Source: Emcibacteraceae bacterium
GTDB lineage: Bacteria > Pseudomonadota > Alphaproteobacteria > Sphingomonadales > Emcibacteraceae
Assembly: GCA_021774795.1 (NCBI GenBank)
Contig: JAJFIR010000053.1
Coordinates: 1 to 64,000 of the forward strand
Reading direction: 5' to 3'
Length of the DNA: 64,000 nucleotides
The notes under the pieces are model-generated. The model did not search any database, was not told where the DNA came from, and saw nothing but the letters and a program-made list of their open reading frames with translations. Shown here piece after piece: positions 54,867 through 64,000 of this stretch. The translations under genes and the position numbers were made by a program. Position 1 is the stretch's first letter. Every line of letters begins with the position of its first letter.

Positions 54867-55946
54867 ATGTCGTGGCAAAATAATGGTGGTGACGATCGTG
54901 GACCGTGGGGGCAGGGACCCAAAAAAGGTGGCGGCGGACAACCTCCTGACATTGATGAACTGATCCGTAAGGGCCAAGATAAATTCAAAAACGTTTTTGG
55001 CGGCGGTGGCGGAAGTGGCGGCAGCGGTGAATCCATTGGCGGAAGTAGGAGCTTTACATTTATATTCCTCGGGTTGATCGCTTTTTGGCTCTATCTCTGT
55101 ACTTATATTGTTGATACTGACGAACAAGCTATTGTTTTACGTTTCGGTAAATGGATCGAAACGACCGAGCCTGGAATTCATTTTCATTTTGTACCGGTTG
55201 ATAGTATTCAAATTACCAAGGTAACTGCTGTTAACGTAATTCAAATTGGGTTTGGCAATACGGTGATTTCACAAAAAGAACGTCAAATGCTGACAGGCGA
55301 TGAAAATATTGTTGACGCGCCATTTTCCATTATGTGGAAAATAAGTGACCCGGCGCGCTATCAGTTTAACGTCAGAGACCGCGTTGAAACGATCAAATCT
55401 ATTGCGGAAAGTGCAATGCGTGAAGTTGTTGCGAAAACTGATGTGCAAAATGTTATGACAAATAATAAAGACGGTATTGAGTTGGAAGTCATGCAAATAA
55501 CACAAGATATTTTGAGCCGCTATGAAGCGGGTATCGAAATCACGCAAGTAAAAATGGAAAACGTTAAACCACCTGCGGAGATTTCTGATGCGTTTAACGA
55601 TGTTCAAAAAGCAGAAGCGGATAGAGAGCGCACAATCAGTCTTGCCAAATTAGAACAGAATAAAATAGTACCCCAGGCACGCGGGCAAGCGGCGCGTATG
55701 CTGCAGGAAGCAGAAGGATATAAACAGAAAGTTATTGCTGAAGCCGAAGGTGAAGCGTCACGTTTTGAAGCCATTTTAAGTGAATATTCGAAAGCTAAAG
55801 ATGTGACACGCAGGCGTATATATCTTGATACGATGCAGCAGGTTTTATCGGGCACTGATAAAATTGTTATAGATAGCGATGGCGGCGGGGTTGTTCCTTA
55901 TCTGCCGCTTTCAGAACTCAACAAAAAAAATACCGTTCAGCAATAG
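54867..55946 (+). CDS. hflK: HflK, membrane protease modulator
   Basis: SPFH/band-7 protein of 359 residues that with HflC forms a large periplasmic cage around FtsH and restrains it. Glycine-rich cytoplasmic N-terminus (to about residue 60), one TM helix (about 65-85), the band-7 domain (VDTDEQAIVLRFGKW onward, about 90-270) and a helical segment with AEGEASRFEAIL. GAGGAG precedes the ATG. First of hflK-hflC-DUF2065-degP. Confidence 0.95.
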   Translation: MSWQNNGGDDRGPWGQGPKKGGGGQPPDIDELIRKGQDKFKNVFGGGGGSGGSGESIGGSRSFTFIFLGLIAFWLYLCTYIVDTDEQAIVLRFGKWIETTEPGIHFHFVPVDSIQITKVTAVNVIQIGFGNTVISQKERQMLTGDENIVDAPFSIMWKISDPARYQFNVRDRVETIKSIAESAMREVVAKTDVQNVMTNNKDGIELEVMQITQDILSRYEAGIEITQVKMENVKPPAEISDAFNDVQKAEADRERTISLAKLEQNKIVPQARGQAARMLQEAEGYKQKVIAEAEGEASRFEAILSEYSKAKDVTRRRIYLDTMQQVLSGTDKIVIDSDGGGVVPYLPLSELNKKNTVQQ

Positions 55947-55952
55947 GATAAT

Positions 55953-56828
55953 ATGATGAAAAATATAAAAATTATTATAGCTCTGGTTATTGTTGGCGGC
56001 GGATTTATGTTGTTTGGTTCCGCGACATATCAGGTTAAAGAAACAGACCAAGCCATCGTTCTTGAATTTGGAGAATGGAAAAAAACGGTTCAGGATGCAG
56101 GACTACATTTTAAAGTTCCCGTTATCCAAGACGTGATTTATTTTGATCGTCGTATTCGCATCTTGGATATGCCGGAAATTATTGTGATTACTTCTGATCA
56201 AAAGCGAATGATTGTTGACGCATTTACTGAGTTCCGAATTCGGGACCCGCTAAAAGTTTATCAAGCGGTTCGAAACGAGCTGGGTGCAGAAAATCGTCTT
56301 TCTATCATTACTAATTCAAACTTGCGTAAAGTTTTTGGTGTTCAGGAACTGCAAAAAGCATTGAGCGGTGAGCGTGGCGAGTTAAGACAAAGTATCCGCG
56401 ACGCTGTTTTTCAGGAAGCTTCAGACTTGGGTATTGAAATTGTTGACCTTCGGATTAAACGTACCGATCTGCCGGAAGAAAACAGTGCGCCTATATTCCA
56501 AAGCATGATCGCGGATAGGAACCAGGTGGCGCGTGAAATTCGAGCTCGCGGTGAAGAAGAAGCACTTCGAATTACGTCAAAAGCGGAGCGCGATGTAACG
56601 GTTATTCTTGCCGAAGCGACACGCGATTCTGAAAAATTACGTGGTGAAGGTGATGCAGTGGCATCAAAGACTTACGCGGATGCTTATAATAAAGACGGTG
56701 AATTTTATGCGTTTTACCGTTCCATGGAAGTTTATAAAAATGCCATGAAAAATGGTGATACTTCAATGGTGCTTTCACCAGACAGTGAGTTTTTCAAATA
56801 TTTCACTAATATGGAAGGTTCAAATTAG
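55953..56828 (+). CDS. hflC: HflC, membrane protease modulator
   Basis: SPFH/band-7 partner of HflK (291 residues) with one N-terminal TM helix (about 5-23), VKETDQAIVLEFGEWKK and the coiled C-terminal region ending FFKYFTN. Six bases after hflK. Two ATG codons in a row (55953, 55956) follow AGGATAAT; the second has the better spacing, so the protein may be one residue shorter. Confidence 0.95.
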   Translation: MMKNIKIIIALVIVGGGFMLFGSATYQVKETDQAIVLEFGEWKKTVQDAGLHFKVPVIQDVIYFDRRIRILDMPEIIVITSDQKRMIVDAFTEFRIRDPLKVYQAVRNELGAENRLSIITNSNLRKVFGVQELQKALSGERGELRQSIRDAVFQEASDLGIEIVDLRIKRTDLPEENSAPIFQSMIADRNQVAREIRARGEEEALRITSKAERDVTVILAEATRDSEKLRGEGDAVASKTYADAYNKDGEFYAFYRSMEVYKNAMKNGDTSMVLSPDSEFFKYFTNMEGSN

Positions 56829-56834
56829 TTACCA

Positions 56835-57017
56835 ATGATTGAAGTGATCATTGCTATCGGTTTTTTATTTGTGATAGAGGGTTTGCTTTATGTCCTCTTT
56901 CCGCGTGCAATGAAAAATATGATGGCGATTATTTTGTCGCAATCGGAAAATAGTGTTAGAACAACGGGTCTTTTTGCTTTGCTAATTGGTGTGATTATTA
57001 TTTATGTCGCAAAATGA
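56835..57017 (+). CDS. DUF2065 (YjeT-like) small membrane protein
   Basis: A 60-residue protein with two hydrophobic helices (about 3-20 and 43-58) around a polar RAMKNMMAIILSQSENSVRTTG loop. It matches the small YjeT/DUF2065 family, which is regularly encoded after hflC, as here (six bases). Role in the HflKC-FtsH complex is presumed but unproven. Confidence 0.85.
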   Translation: MIEVIIAIGFLFVIEGLLYVLFPRAMKNMMAIILSQSENSVRTTGLFALLIGVIIIYVAK

Positions 57018-57116
57018 CGGATTTTATATAATGCGAACGTATCATAATCGTAATTTGGTCATATTTGGCGATAAAATAGAATTTAATTTATAATAATAAA
57101 CCTATCAGGAATAAAA

Positions 57117-58586
57117 ATGATGTATATTAGTAAAAGATTAACAAGCGCATTTATCGTCGTATTTTATATGATTGCGTCACCATCATTGACTTTTGCAAAT
57201 GGTGCCCCGGAAAGTTTTGCAGATTTATCAGAGAAACTTTTGCCAGCAGTTGTGAACGTCTATACAACACAGAATATAAAAGTGGACCGTAATAGAAGCT
57301 CCCGTGGTTCAGACGCAGAAGAATTTTTTAAAAGATTTTTACCCCCCGGGGCCCAAAATGATAACCGTGGAAATAACCGCCGCCCAAGAGTGCAACAAAG
57401 AAGATCGCTTGGTAGTGGTTTTATCATCGAAGCCAGCGGTATTATCATAACCAATAATCATGTTATTGAAGACGCTGACGAAGTATCAATTAGACTTCAG
57501 GACGGTACGGAATTTGAAGCGGAAGTTATCGGCAAGGATGATAAAGTTGATCTTGCAGTTCTTAAAGTGGAAACAGATAAAGATCTGCCTTTTGTCAAGT
57601 TTGGCGATGAGACCAAATCCCGAGTGGGTGATTGGGTCCTTGCGATCGGAAATCCATTTGGTGTTGGCTCATCTGTTACCGCCGGAATTATTTCAGCAAC
57701 GCACCGAAATATCAATTCCGGACCATATGACCAATATTTACAAACTGATGCGTCAATCAACCGCGGTAACAGCGGCGGTCCAATGTTTAATATGGACGGT
57801 GAAGTGATCGGCATTAATACGGCCATTTATTCCCCTACCGGCGGTAATGTTGGCGTTGGGTTTGCGGTTCCGGCTTCACAGGCGGTTATCATAATCGACC
57901 AGCTTCGTGAATTTGGCCGCACGAAAAGAGGCCGTATTGGTGTTCGTATTAGCGCGGTTACCGATGATATTGCTGAAAGCCTTGGTCTGGATGAAGCAGT
58001 CGGTGCCATGGTAAACAGCGTTGAAGAGGACAGCCCGTCAAGCAAAGCAGGCGTCGAATTTGGTGACATTATCGTTGAATTCGATGGTACTGAAATAAAA
58101 GATGTTCGTGATCTTACGACTATTGTCGCAAATACCAGAATTGGCAGCACGGTTGAGATGATTGTTCTCAGAAAAGGGAAACGGGAAACGTTAAATATTT
58201 CAATTGACGAGCTCGACGAATCTGACCCGGATGAAGAAGACACCGAAGAAGAGGCCGAAGAAGAGGAACAGGAAACGGTTCTTGACCTTAGCCTGGTGGA
58301 GCTTGATGACGAAGCGCGCGAGGAGTTGGACCTTGGTGAAGACATCGATGGTGTATTGGTTGCTAGCGTAGATTACGGTAGCGGCAGGGAAGGGCTACGC
58401 GGAATGCGTCGTGGTGACGTAATTGTTGAAGTTACGCAGCAGGAGGTCTCTTCCATTGACGAAATCAAGGAGCGCATTGAAGATCAACGTAAGGCGGGTC
58501 GCTCGGTAGTGCTCTTATCAATTTATCGACGTGGGCAATATGCTCACATTCCGGTTCAATTGGATACAGAAGAAGATGATGATTAA
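57117..58586 (+). CDS. degP: Do-family periplasmic serine protease/chaperone (DegP/MucD-like)
   Basis: HtrA-type protease of 489 residues with a signal peptide (to about 27). Catalytic triad: His in NNHVIED (about 117), Asp in DKVDLAVLK (about 143) and Ser in NRGNSGGP (about 219). Two PDZ domains follow (about 265-355 and 400-485). The linker between them is an extreme acidic stretch (DEEDTEEEAEEEEQE), much longer than usual. Last gene after hflKC; envelope quality control. A terminator follows. Confidence 0.93.
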   Translation: MMYISKRLTSAFIVVFYMIASPSLTFANGAPESFADLSEKLLPAVVNVYTTQNIKVDRNRSSRGSDAEEFFKRFLPPGAQNDNRGNNRRPRVQQRRSLGSGFIIEASGIIITNNHVIEDADEVSIRLQDGTEFEAEVIGKDDKVDLAVLKVETDKDLPFVKFGDETKSRVGDWVLAIGNPFGVGSSVTAGIISATHRNINSGPYDQYLQTDASINRGNSGGPMFNMDGEVIGINTAIYSPTGGNVGVGFAVPASQAVIIIDQLREFGRTKRGRIGVRISAVTDDIAESLGLDEAVGAMVNSVEEDSPSSKAGVEFGDIIVEFDGTEIKDVRDLTTIVANTRIGSTVEMIVLRKGKRETLNISIDELDESDPDEEDTEEEAEEEEQETVLDLSLVELDDEAREELDLGEDIDGVLVASVDYGSGREGLRGMRRGDVIVEVTQQEVSSIDEIKERIEDQRKAGRSVVLLSIYRRGQYAHIPVQLDTEEDDD

Positions 58587-58614
58587 GCCTTTCCTCTAAA
58601 TAGAGTTTTTGTAG

Positions 58615-58645
58615 AAGGCTGGATCACTGATCCGGCCTTTTATTT
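58615..58645 (+). terminator. Rho-independent terminator after degP
   Basis: AAGGCTGGATC (58615-58625) pairs with GATCCGGCCTT (58629-58639) around ACT, 11 pairs with one G-T, followed by TTTATTTT. It closes the hflKC-degP unit. Confidence 0.88.
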
Positions 58646-58737
58646 TATGGGCTTTGCTTGCATTCGCATTTGTTTTCTCATAGGATTTTCACCAAAGGTG
58701 AAATGCCTGATTATAAAAAGTTTAACGGGAGAACCCA

Positions 58738-60987
58738 ATGGGACTTAAAACATTTTTTAAAGCAAGTTTATTTTTAACCCTTACAGCAACGGTCGGAAAC
58801 GCGGCTGAAGTAATACGTGGATTTACAAATGAAAATAGCGACAAACAATATGCACTCGAAACCGAATTAGATAAGCGAATTAACGTTCAAAACATGGACG
58901 ATTGGATGAAATATATGACATCCAGACCACATGCTACCGGTCAACCGTTTGATAAAGAAGTTGCTGAATTTATTGCATCAAAATATGAGGAATGGGGATA
59001 TGATACTGAGATCAAATCTTATAACATCCTCATGCCGACACCCAAAGTGCGGGTGGTTGAACTGGTTGAGCCAATTCAGTGGTCTGCGTCCTTAAAAGAA
59101 GACGCTGTTGCAGACGATCCAACATCTGGTCAGGATGATAGGTTACCCGTTTATCATTCATACTCGCCGGACGGCGAAGTAACTGCTGAAGTAGTATTCG
59201 TAAACCAAGGCTTGCGGAAAGATTACGAAGATCTGGCGCGACGTGGCGTTGATGTGAAGGGTAAAATTATACTTGCAAAATATGGAGGCTCATGGCGCGG
59301 GATTAAGCCAAAGATGGCTGAAGAGTTTGGGGCTATCGGTGCGTTGATTTATTCTGATCCACAGGATGATGGTTATAGCCAAGGCGATGTGTATCCGAAA
59401 GGTGCATGGAAGCATCCAACAGGCGCACAGCGCGGTTCGATTATGGATCTCCCGACAAGACCTGGTGATCCTCTAACACCTTATGTTGGCGCTACTAAAA
59501 ATGCAAAACGCATCGCCCTTGAAGACGTTGAAATATTCGTTGGTATACCGACGCTTCCAATATCGTATCAGGATGCGCAGCCTATTTTGGAAGCACTTGC
59601 AGGACCTGTTGCACCGCCACGTTGGCGCGGAGGACTTCCAATTACTTATCATATGGGACCGGGACCGGCAAAACTTCATATGAAGCTGGAATTTAATTGG
59701 GATATTGTACCAACATATAACGTGATTGCCAAAATGGAAGGATCAGAATTCCCAGACCAATGGGTGCTCCGTGGCAACCACCATGACGCATGGGTGCATG
59801 GTGCCGCTGATCCGATATCAGGACTTGTTGTACAAATGGAAGAAGCGAGAATTCTTTCGCAAGTGGCTAAGGAAACCGGATGGAAACCTAAACGAACCAT
59901 CATGTTCGCCGCCTGGGGCTCCGAAGAACAAGGACTAATTGGCTCTGTTGAATGGGTTGAAGATAACAAAGAAGAGCTTAGTGAAAAACTTGTCGCCTAT
60001 ATCAATACGGACGGTAATGGTGCCGGGTTTCTTGGTGCCGGCGGCTCTCATACCCTTGAACACTTCTTCGATCAAATTGCGCACGATGTAAAAGATCCTA
60101 TTCAGGGAATGTCCGCAGCGGAACGTGTAAGATCGCGTAATCTCATGTCCGAAAATCCTATGACGCGGTCTCGTGCAGAAAAATCCAGCCACTATTATCT
60201 TGATGCGCTTGGCAGCGGTTCTGATTATTCCGGATTTTTCCAACATCTTGGCATCACGTCGATGAATATTGGATATGGTGGTGAGTTTGGCGGCGGATCG
60301 TACCACACTAATTATGACAGTTATCATTATTATACAAAGTTCCGCGATCCCGGACTTCATTATACGAAGGCACTTGGCGAGGTAACAGGGCGTGTGGTGA
60401 CACGTCTTGCCAATGCGGATGTGCTACCGTTTCAGTTTGGGAATATGGCGCGTACGGTATCTGAATATTCGAATGAGATGGTTTCCGCTATGGAAAAAAC
60501 GCGCGCGGAAGTTGAACGGCATAACATGCTTGTAAATGAAGGCCATTACAACGCCGCCGCAAATATTCGCGAAGGATATGTCGTTCCGGAGCTTAGGGAA
60601 GAAGTACCCTATATTAATTTATCACCAATGCAAAATTCTGTTGATCGTTTGATCGCTTCAGCAGAGGCTTTTGATGATGCGTATAAGGCAATGGGTGCCG
60701 CCGGTTTTACCCTTTCCAGAAGTGACGTGGATAAACTAGATAAGCTTATGTATCAAATTGAAGCAAAGCTTACGCGCCCGGAAGGTTTGCCGCGTCGACC
60801 CTGGTACCGTCATCATGTTTATGCCCCTGGATATTATACGGGATATGGTGTTAAAACACTTCCCGGTGTGCGCGAAGGCATAGAAGAATATAAGTGGGAA
60901 GAAACACAGGAACAGATGGCGAAACTTGCCGAAGTTTTAAATAACTATTCGGCCCAGCTGGACGAGGCGACGGCATTAATGCAGTAA
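58738..60987 (+). CDS. M28 metallopeptidase, glutamate-carboxypeptidase-II-like
   Basis: Secreted zinc peptidase of 749 residues with a signal peptide (cleavage near GNA-AE). Domain order is protease part, PA insertion (about 120-310), protease core and transferrin-receptor-like dimerisation region (about 560-745), the layout of human PSMA/GCPII. Zinc site residues are visible in GNHHDAW (about 347), AAWGSEEQGL (Asp/Glu pair) and SYHTNYDSY (last His, about 522). It probably releases C-terminal acidic residues from imported-size peptides in the periplasm. GGGAGAACCCA precedes the ATG. Confidence 0.92.
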   Translation: MGLKTFFKASLFLTLTATVGNAAEVIRGFTNENSDKQYALETELDKRINVQNMDDWMKYMTSRPHATGQPFDKEVAEFIASKYEEWGYDTEIKSYNILMPTPKVRVVELVEPIQWSASLKEDAVADDPTSGQDDRLPVYHSYSPDGEVTAEVVFVNQGLRKDYEDLARRGVDVKGKIILAKYGGSWRGIKPKMAEEFGAIGALIYSDPQDDGYSQGDVYPKGAWKHPTGAQRGSIMDLPTRPGDPLTPYVGATKNAKRIALEDVEIFVGIPTLPISYQDAQPILEALAGPVAPPRWRGGLPITYHMGPGPAKLHMKLEFNWDIVPTYNVIAKMEGSEFPDQWVLRGNHHDAWVHGAADPISGLVVQMEEARILSQVAKETGWKPKRTIMFAAWGSEEQGLIGSVEWVEDNKEELSEKLVAYINTDGNGAGFLGAGGSHTLEHFFDQIAHDVKDPIQGMSAAERVRSRNLMSENPMTRSRAEKSSHYYLDALGSGSDYSGFFQHLGITSMNIGYGGEFGGGSYHTNYDSYHYYTKFRDPGLHYTKALGEVTGRVVTRLANADVLPFQFGNMARTVSEYSNEMVSAMEKTRAEVERHNMLVNEGHYNAAANIREGYVVPELREEVPYINLSPMQNSVDRLIASAEAFDDAYKAMGAAGFTLSRSDVDKLDKLMYQIEAKLTRPEGLPRRPWYRHHVYAPGYYTGYGVKTLPGVREGIEEYKWEETQEQMAKLAEVLNNYSAQLDEATALMQ

Positions 60988-61002
60988 ATTTAACATGTTA
61001 TT

Positions 61003-61037
61003 AAAAAAGCCGAGTGTTATTCCACTCGGCTTTTTTT
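61003..61037. terminator. Bidirectional rho-independent terminator
   Basis: AAAAAAGCCGAGTG (61003-61016), loop TTATTC and CACTCGGCTTTTTTT (61023-61037). A-run and T-run flank a 14-pair stem, so it works on both strands, between the convergent M28 peptidase and pgk genes. Confidence 0.92.
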
Positions 61038-61051
61038 GTGTTTATAATAAA

Positions 61052-62266
61052 TTACTTCGAAAGGAGTACTTCCACACCGGGGAGTTTTTTTCCTTCCATC
61101 CACTCCAGAAACGCGCCGCCCGCAGTAGAGATATGTGTGAATTGTGCTGCGACACCGGCGTGATTTAACGCAGCCACCGTATCACCACCACCCGCGACAG
61201 ATATCAGTGACCCTGCTTTGGTTAAGGCACCAGCGGCTTTGGCAATAATAACTGTCGCATTATCAAATGGTTCAATTTCAAATGCACCCATCGGGCCATT
61301 CCAGATCAGTGTTTTGCATTTCGCTAGGCTAGCGGCGACATTATTTGCAGAAGAAGGACCCACATCCAATATCATTTCGTCGCTATCCACATCATTTATG
61401 GAAATGGTACGGTTGTCAGCATTTGCTTTGAATTCTTTCGCGACAACTACATCAGTGGGTAAATGGATTTTACAATTATTTTCACTAGCGTTCTTGAGTA
61501 TAGCTTTCGCTGTGTCTGCAAGGTCATGTTCACATAATGATGCGCCGACATCGATATTTTGTGCGGCAAGGAAAGTGTTGGCCATGCCGCCGCCTATGAT
61601 CAAATGATCTACTTTTTCCACCAAATGGGTAAGAACTTCGAGCTTACTGGAGACCTTTGCCCCGCCCACGAGTGCAGCTACCGGACGTTTTGGATTTCCA
61701 AGTGCGTTTTCCAAAGCAACCAATTCTTTTTCGAGTGCGATACCAGCAGCACTCGGTAAGATCTTTGCCACACCGACGGTGGAGGCATGCGCACGGTGCG
61801 TGCAGGAAAAAGCATCGCTGACAAAAAAATCAGCATTGGCAGCAAGTAATTTGGCAAACTCCAGATCGTTGGCTTCTTCCTGCGCATAAAAACGCACATT
61901 TTCAAGCAGTAAAACGCTGCCGTCTTCCATAGCATCTATTGTTTCAATAACTTCTTCACCGATACAGTCATCAATGTATGAAACGGGAAGTCTTGTTGCG
62001 TTGGCCAGTGGCTGACCAAGCGGCTCAAGAGACATATCAAGATTACGCTCGCCCTTCGGACGACCAAAGTGAGAAACAACAATGACCCGGGCCCCTTGCT
62101 CCGCGAGCGTGGTAATTGTCGGTGTCACGGAAAGAATACGCGTATCGTCCGTAACAATGCGGTGTCCTTCATCATCCAGTTTCATCGGGACGTTAAGATC
62201 GGCACGAACAAGCACGCGCTTATTTTTAAGCACGCCCAGGCTTTTAATATTTTTGAAGGCCGCCAT
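61052..62266 (-). CDS. pgk: Phosphoglycerate kinase
   Basis: Glycolytic/gluconeogenic enzyme of 404 residues that transfers phosphate between 1,3-bisphosphoglycerate and ADP. N-terminal RVLVRADLNVPM, SHFGRPKG, the hinge VGGAKVSSKLEVL and C-terminal WNGPMGAFE and SVAGGGDTVAAL are all canonical. The ATG overlaps the gap stop codon (TAATG), so it is coupled to gap. Last gene of tkt-gap-pgk, followed by a terminator. Confidence 0.97.
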   Translation of the reverse strand: MAAFKNIKSLGVLKNKRVLVRADLNVPMKLDDEGHRIVTDDTRILSVTPTITTLAEQGARVIVVSHFGRPKGERNLDMSLEPLGQPLANATRLPVSYIDDCIGEEVIETIDAMEDGSVLLLENVRFYAQEEANDLEFAKLLAANADFFVSDAFSCTHRAHASTVGVAKILPSAAGIALEKELVALENALGNPKRPVAALVGGAKVSSKLEVLTHLVEKVDHLIIGGGMANTFLAAQNIDVGASLCEHDLADTAKAILKNASENNCKIHLPTDVVVAKEFKANADNRTISINDVDSDEMILDVGPSSANNVAASLAKCKTLIWNGPMGAFEIEPFDNATVIIAKAAGALTKAGSLISVAGGGDTVAALNHAGVAAQFTHISTAGGAFLEWMEGKKLPGVEVLLSK

Positions 62267-63273
62267 TAGCCGAGGCTATGCATTACTTTGGCGGTATCAG
62301 ACATGCGGTTAGCAAAACCCCATTCATTATCATACCATGTAAGGATGCGAACCAGATTGCCTTCCATCACGGATGTTTGTGATGCATCGAAGCTTGAACT
62401 ATGAGCATCGTGATTAAGATCTATAGAAACAACCGGCTCGTTGATATAGGCTAGTACCCCTTTAAGGCGGCCGTTTGCAGCTTCTTCGATTGCTGCATTT
62501 ATTTCATCTTCGGTTGTGTTTCTTTTTGCAACGAATGTCAGGTCAACGAGCGATACATTTGGGGTTGGTACGCGAATTGATGTTCCGTCCAACTTACCTG
62601 CAAGTTCCGGCAAAACAAGACCAACAGCGCGCGCTGCACCGGTTGATGTTGGTATCATGCTGAGACCGCAGGCCCGGGCGCGACGTGGGTCAGAATGCAA
62701 CGTATCAAGTACCCGTTGATCCCCCGTATAGGCGTGAACCGTTGTCATGATACCTTTTTCAATGCCAACCGCGTCGTGCAGCACTTGCGCAACGGGTGAA
62801 AGGCAGTTTGTTGTGCAGGAAGCATTTGAAACAACTGTATCGCTGGCATCTAGTGTCTCGTGATTTACGCCGTAAACGATGGTTTTGCTGACACCGGAAG
62901 CAGGTGCAGAAATAAGTACTTTTTTCGCTCCGGCATCAATATGCGCGGATGCTTTATCCTTATCTGCAAAAAAACCTGTGCATTCATAGACGATATCAAC
63001 ATCAAGTTCGCCCCACGGAAGGTCAGCAGGGTTGCGCTCAGCAGATACACTGATTTTATCGTTACCAATTATGATATGATTACCATCAACTTTTACGTCA
63101 AATGGAAACGGGCCATGAACACTATCCCTTTTTAGAAGATATGCATTCATTTCCACATCACCAAGATCATTAATTGCGACGACATCAATATCGTCACGAC
63201 CAGATTCGTAAATTCCACGAAGGGCGAGGCGGCCAATACGACCAAATCCATTAATTGCGACACGAATTGCCAT
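62266..63273 (-). CDS. gap: Glyceraldehyde-3-phosphate dehydrogenase, type I
   Basis: NAD(P)-dependent enzyme of 335 residues. [10 protein letters not shown] dinucleotide fold at the start, catalytic Cys in [10 protein letters not shown] (about 152), and NEWGFANRM near the end. Complete standard length. It is 20 bases after tkt and overlaps pgk by one base, giving a compact central-carbon operon also usable for the pentose phosphate/Entner-Doudoroff lower part. Confidence 0.97.
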   Translation of the reverse strand: MAIRVAINGFGRIGRLALRGIYESGRDDIDVVAINDLGDVEMNAYLLKRDSVHGPFPFDVKVDGNHIIIGNDKISVSAERNPADLPWGELDVDIVYECTGFFADKDKASAHIDAGAKKVLISAPASGVSKTIVYGVNHETLDASDTVVSNASCTTNCLSPVAQVLHDAVGIEKGIMTTVHAYTGDQRVLDTLHSDPRRARACGLSMIPTSTGAARAVGLVLPELAGKLDGTSIRVPTPNVSLVDLTFVAKRNTTEDEINAAIEEAANGRLKGVLAYINEPVVSIDLNHDAHSSSFDASQTSVMEGNLVRILTWYDNEWGFANRMSDTAKVMHSLG

Positions 63274-63293
63274 GATATTTTCTCCAGTTTAAA

Positions 63294-64000
63294 TTATATT
63301 TTTTCTTTAATAGCGGCGACAAGTTTTTCTTTAGTCACGCCAAAATGTTTGTAAAGGTCTTTCGCAGGTGCAGATGCACCAAATTCATCTATGCCTATTT
63401 TAACGCCGTTTCGTCCAACATATTTTCCCCAGCCATAAGTTGATCCCGCTTCTATCGAAGCATATACTTTTGAATTACCTAAAACCTGATTTTGATATTC
63501 AGTGCTTTGCGCATCAAAAAGGTCCGTTGAGGGCATGGAAACAACGTTTGTATTAATACCTTCTGCTTCGAGTTCAGTTTGAGCTTTGATGGCAATTTCC
63601 ACTTCTGAACCGGTGGCGATAATGGTGGCAGTTGCGTCGCCACTCGCTTCTTTAATCACATAACCGCCTTTAGCAGAAAGATTATCTTCCGTGTGCTCTA
63701 ATCTCGCTTGTTTCAACCCCTGACGAGTGAGTACCAGGATTGAAGGTGTGTCTTTATTTTCAAGTGCAACAAGCCAACATTCCGCTGTTTCGATGGCATC
63801 GCACGGACGCAACACATTGACATTCGGCATCGCCCGAAGCGACGCAAGATGCTCGATCGGTTGATGGGTCGGACCATCTTCACCCAAACCAATACTATCA
63901 TGAGACATCACATATATGACCTGTTGTTTCATTAACGCGCTTAGACGTATAGCGGGCCGACAATAATCGGTAAAGACCATAAATGTACCGCCGTAAGGCA
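63294..64000 (-). CDS. tkt: Transketolase, C-terminal part (cut by window edge)
   Basis: The frame is open to the right edge and covers the last 235 residues of transketolase: PYGGTF and DYCRPAIRLSALM, then SHDSIGLGEDGPTHQP of the pyrimidine-binding domain, and the C-terminal domain with ATIIATGSEVEIA, VVSMPSTDLF and FGASAPAKDLYKHFG. The thiamine-diphosphate GDG motif lies outside the window. First visible gene of tkt-gap-pgk. Confidence 0.95.
   Translation of the reverse strand, partial: PYGGTFMVFTDYCRPAIRLSALMKQQVIYVMSHDSIGLGEDGPTHQPIEHLASLRAMPNVNVLRPCDAIETAECWLVALENKDTPSILVLTRQGLKQARLEHTEDNLSAKGGYVIKEASGDATATIIATGSEVEIAIKAQTELEAEGINTNVVSMPSTDLFDAQSTEYQNQVLGNSKVYASIEAGSTYGWGKYVGRNGVKIGIDEFGASAPAKDLYKHFGVTKEKLVAAIKEKI

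Noticed and set aside
54725-55036. N-terminal extension of mrp with a Pro-rich opening
   Set aside because: It overlaps the glycine-rich hflK start on the other strand, and the family N-terminus begins at the ATG at 54724.
57827-58345. Serine-rich minus-strand frame opposite degP
   Set aside because: It is the antisense of the acidic Glu/Asp codons of the degP linker, which reads as Ser runs; not a gene.

Overview
This 64 kb window is chromosomal DNA from a moderately AT-rich, probably marine alphaproteobacterium. The assignment is an inference. It rests on an imuA-imuB-dnaE2 mutagenesis operon behind a LexA box of the alphaproteobacterial type (GAAC-N7-GAAC, the complement of GTTC-N7-GTTC), a methionine synthase split into two genes next to an ArsR-methyltransferase fusion regulator, a single-chain methylmalonyl-CoA mutase, and the order hflK-hflC-DUF2065-degP. 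I see no tRNA, rRNA, CRISPR array, insertion sequence or phage gene. Both ends cut genes: an amino-acid permease on the left and transketolase on the right. No stretch longer than about 300 bases lacks a gene.

Layout. 1-4241 (minus): an amino-acid utilisation operon of two paralogous PLP aminotransferases flanking a hydroxylysine-kinase-like phosphotransferase, then a permease. 4408-9974 (plus): the SOS cassette imuA-imuB-dnaE2 with promoter and LexA box. 10007-25268: a catabolic island. It holds an MFS transporter, a dienelactone hydrolase, a maleylacetate reductase, a self-sufficient reductive dehalogenase (corrinoid/Fe-S part fused to an FMN/2Fe-2S reductase), a MarR regulator, a cytochrome P450, a CapA-like protein, an intradiol dioxygenase, a secreted sulfatase with an unknown partner gene, a PepSY membrane protein and an ACMSD-type amidohydrolase. 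25360-31427: acs, a stand-alone MnmC oxidase domain, a small exported protein and a PAS-GGDEF-EAL protein. 31522-35322: a tungstate transporter (tupBCA) divergent from tusA-sufE-TSUP sulfur genes. 35409-38082: a GntR/ABC operon with two small membrane proteins. 38302-42161: a free-methionine-sulfoxide reductase, an amidohydrolase remnant, two methyltransferases and ettA. 42407-44704: mlaA between two TPR paralogues, one of them frameshifted. 44935-52726: the methionine cycle genes and methylmalonyl-CoA mutase. 52796-60987: a class D beta-lactamase, mrp, hflKC, degP and an M28 peptidase. 61052-64000 (minus): tkt-gap-pgk.

The island is the most interesting part. The same 17-bp inverted repeat (TGTCA-N7-TGACA, with a TTGACA right arm) lies in both of its divergent promoter regions, 11350-11366 and 16552-16568. 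This suggests that the island's MarR protein controls uptake, dehalogenation and lower-pathway genes as one regulon. Taken together the genes look like a route for halogenated (marine: brominated), possibly sulfated or carboxylated phenols: desulfation, decarboxylation, reductive dehalogenation, hydroxylation, intradiol cleavage, then maleylacetate or dienelactone processing. The substrate and the order of steps are inference. No cycloisomerase and no dedicated P450 redox partner are visible.

Gene starts were chosen from Shine-Dalgarno spacing, overlap with the upstream stop codon and family N-termini. Functional calls come from recognised motifs, not from database searches.
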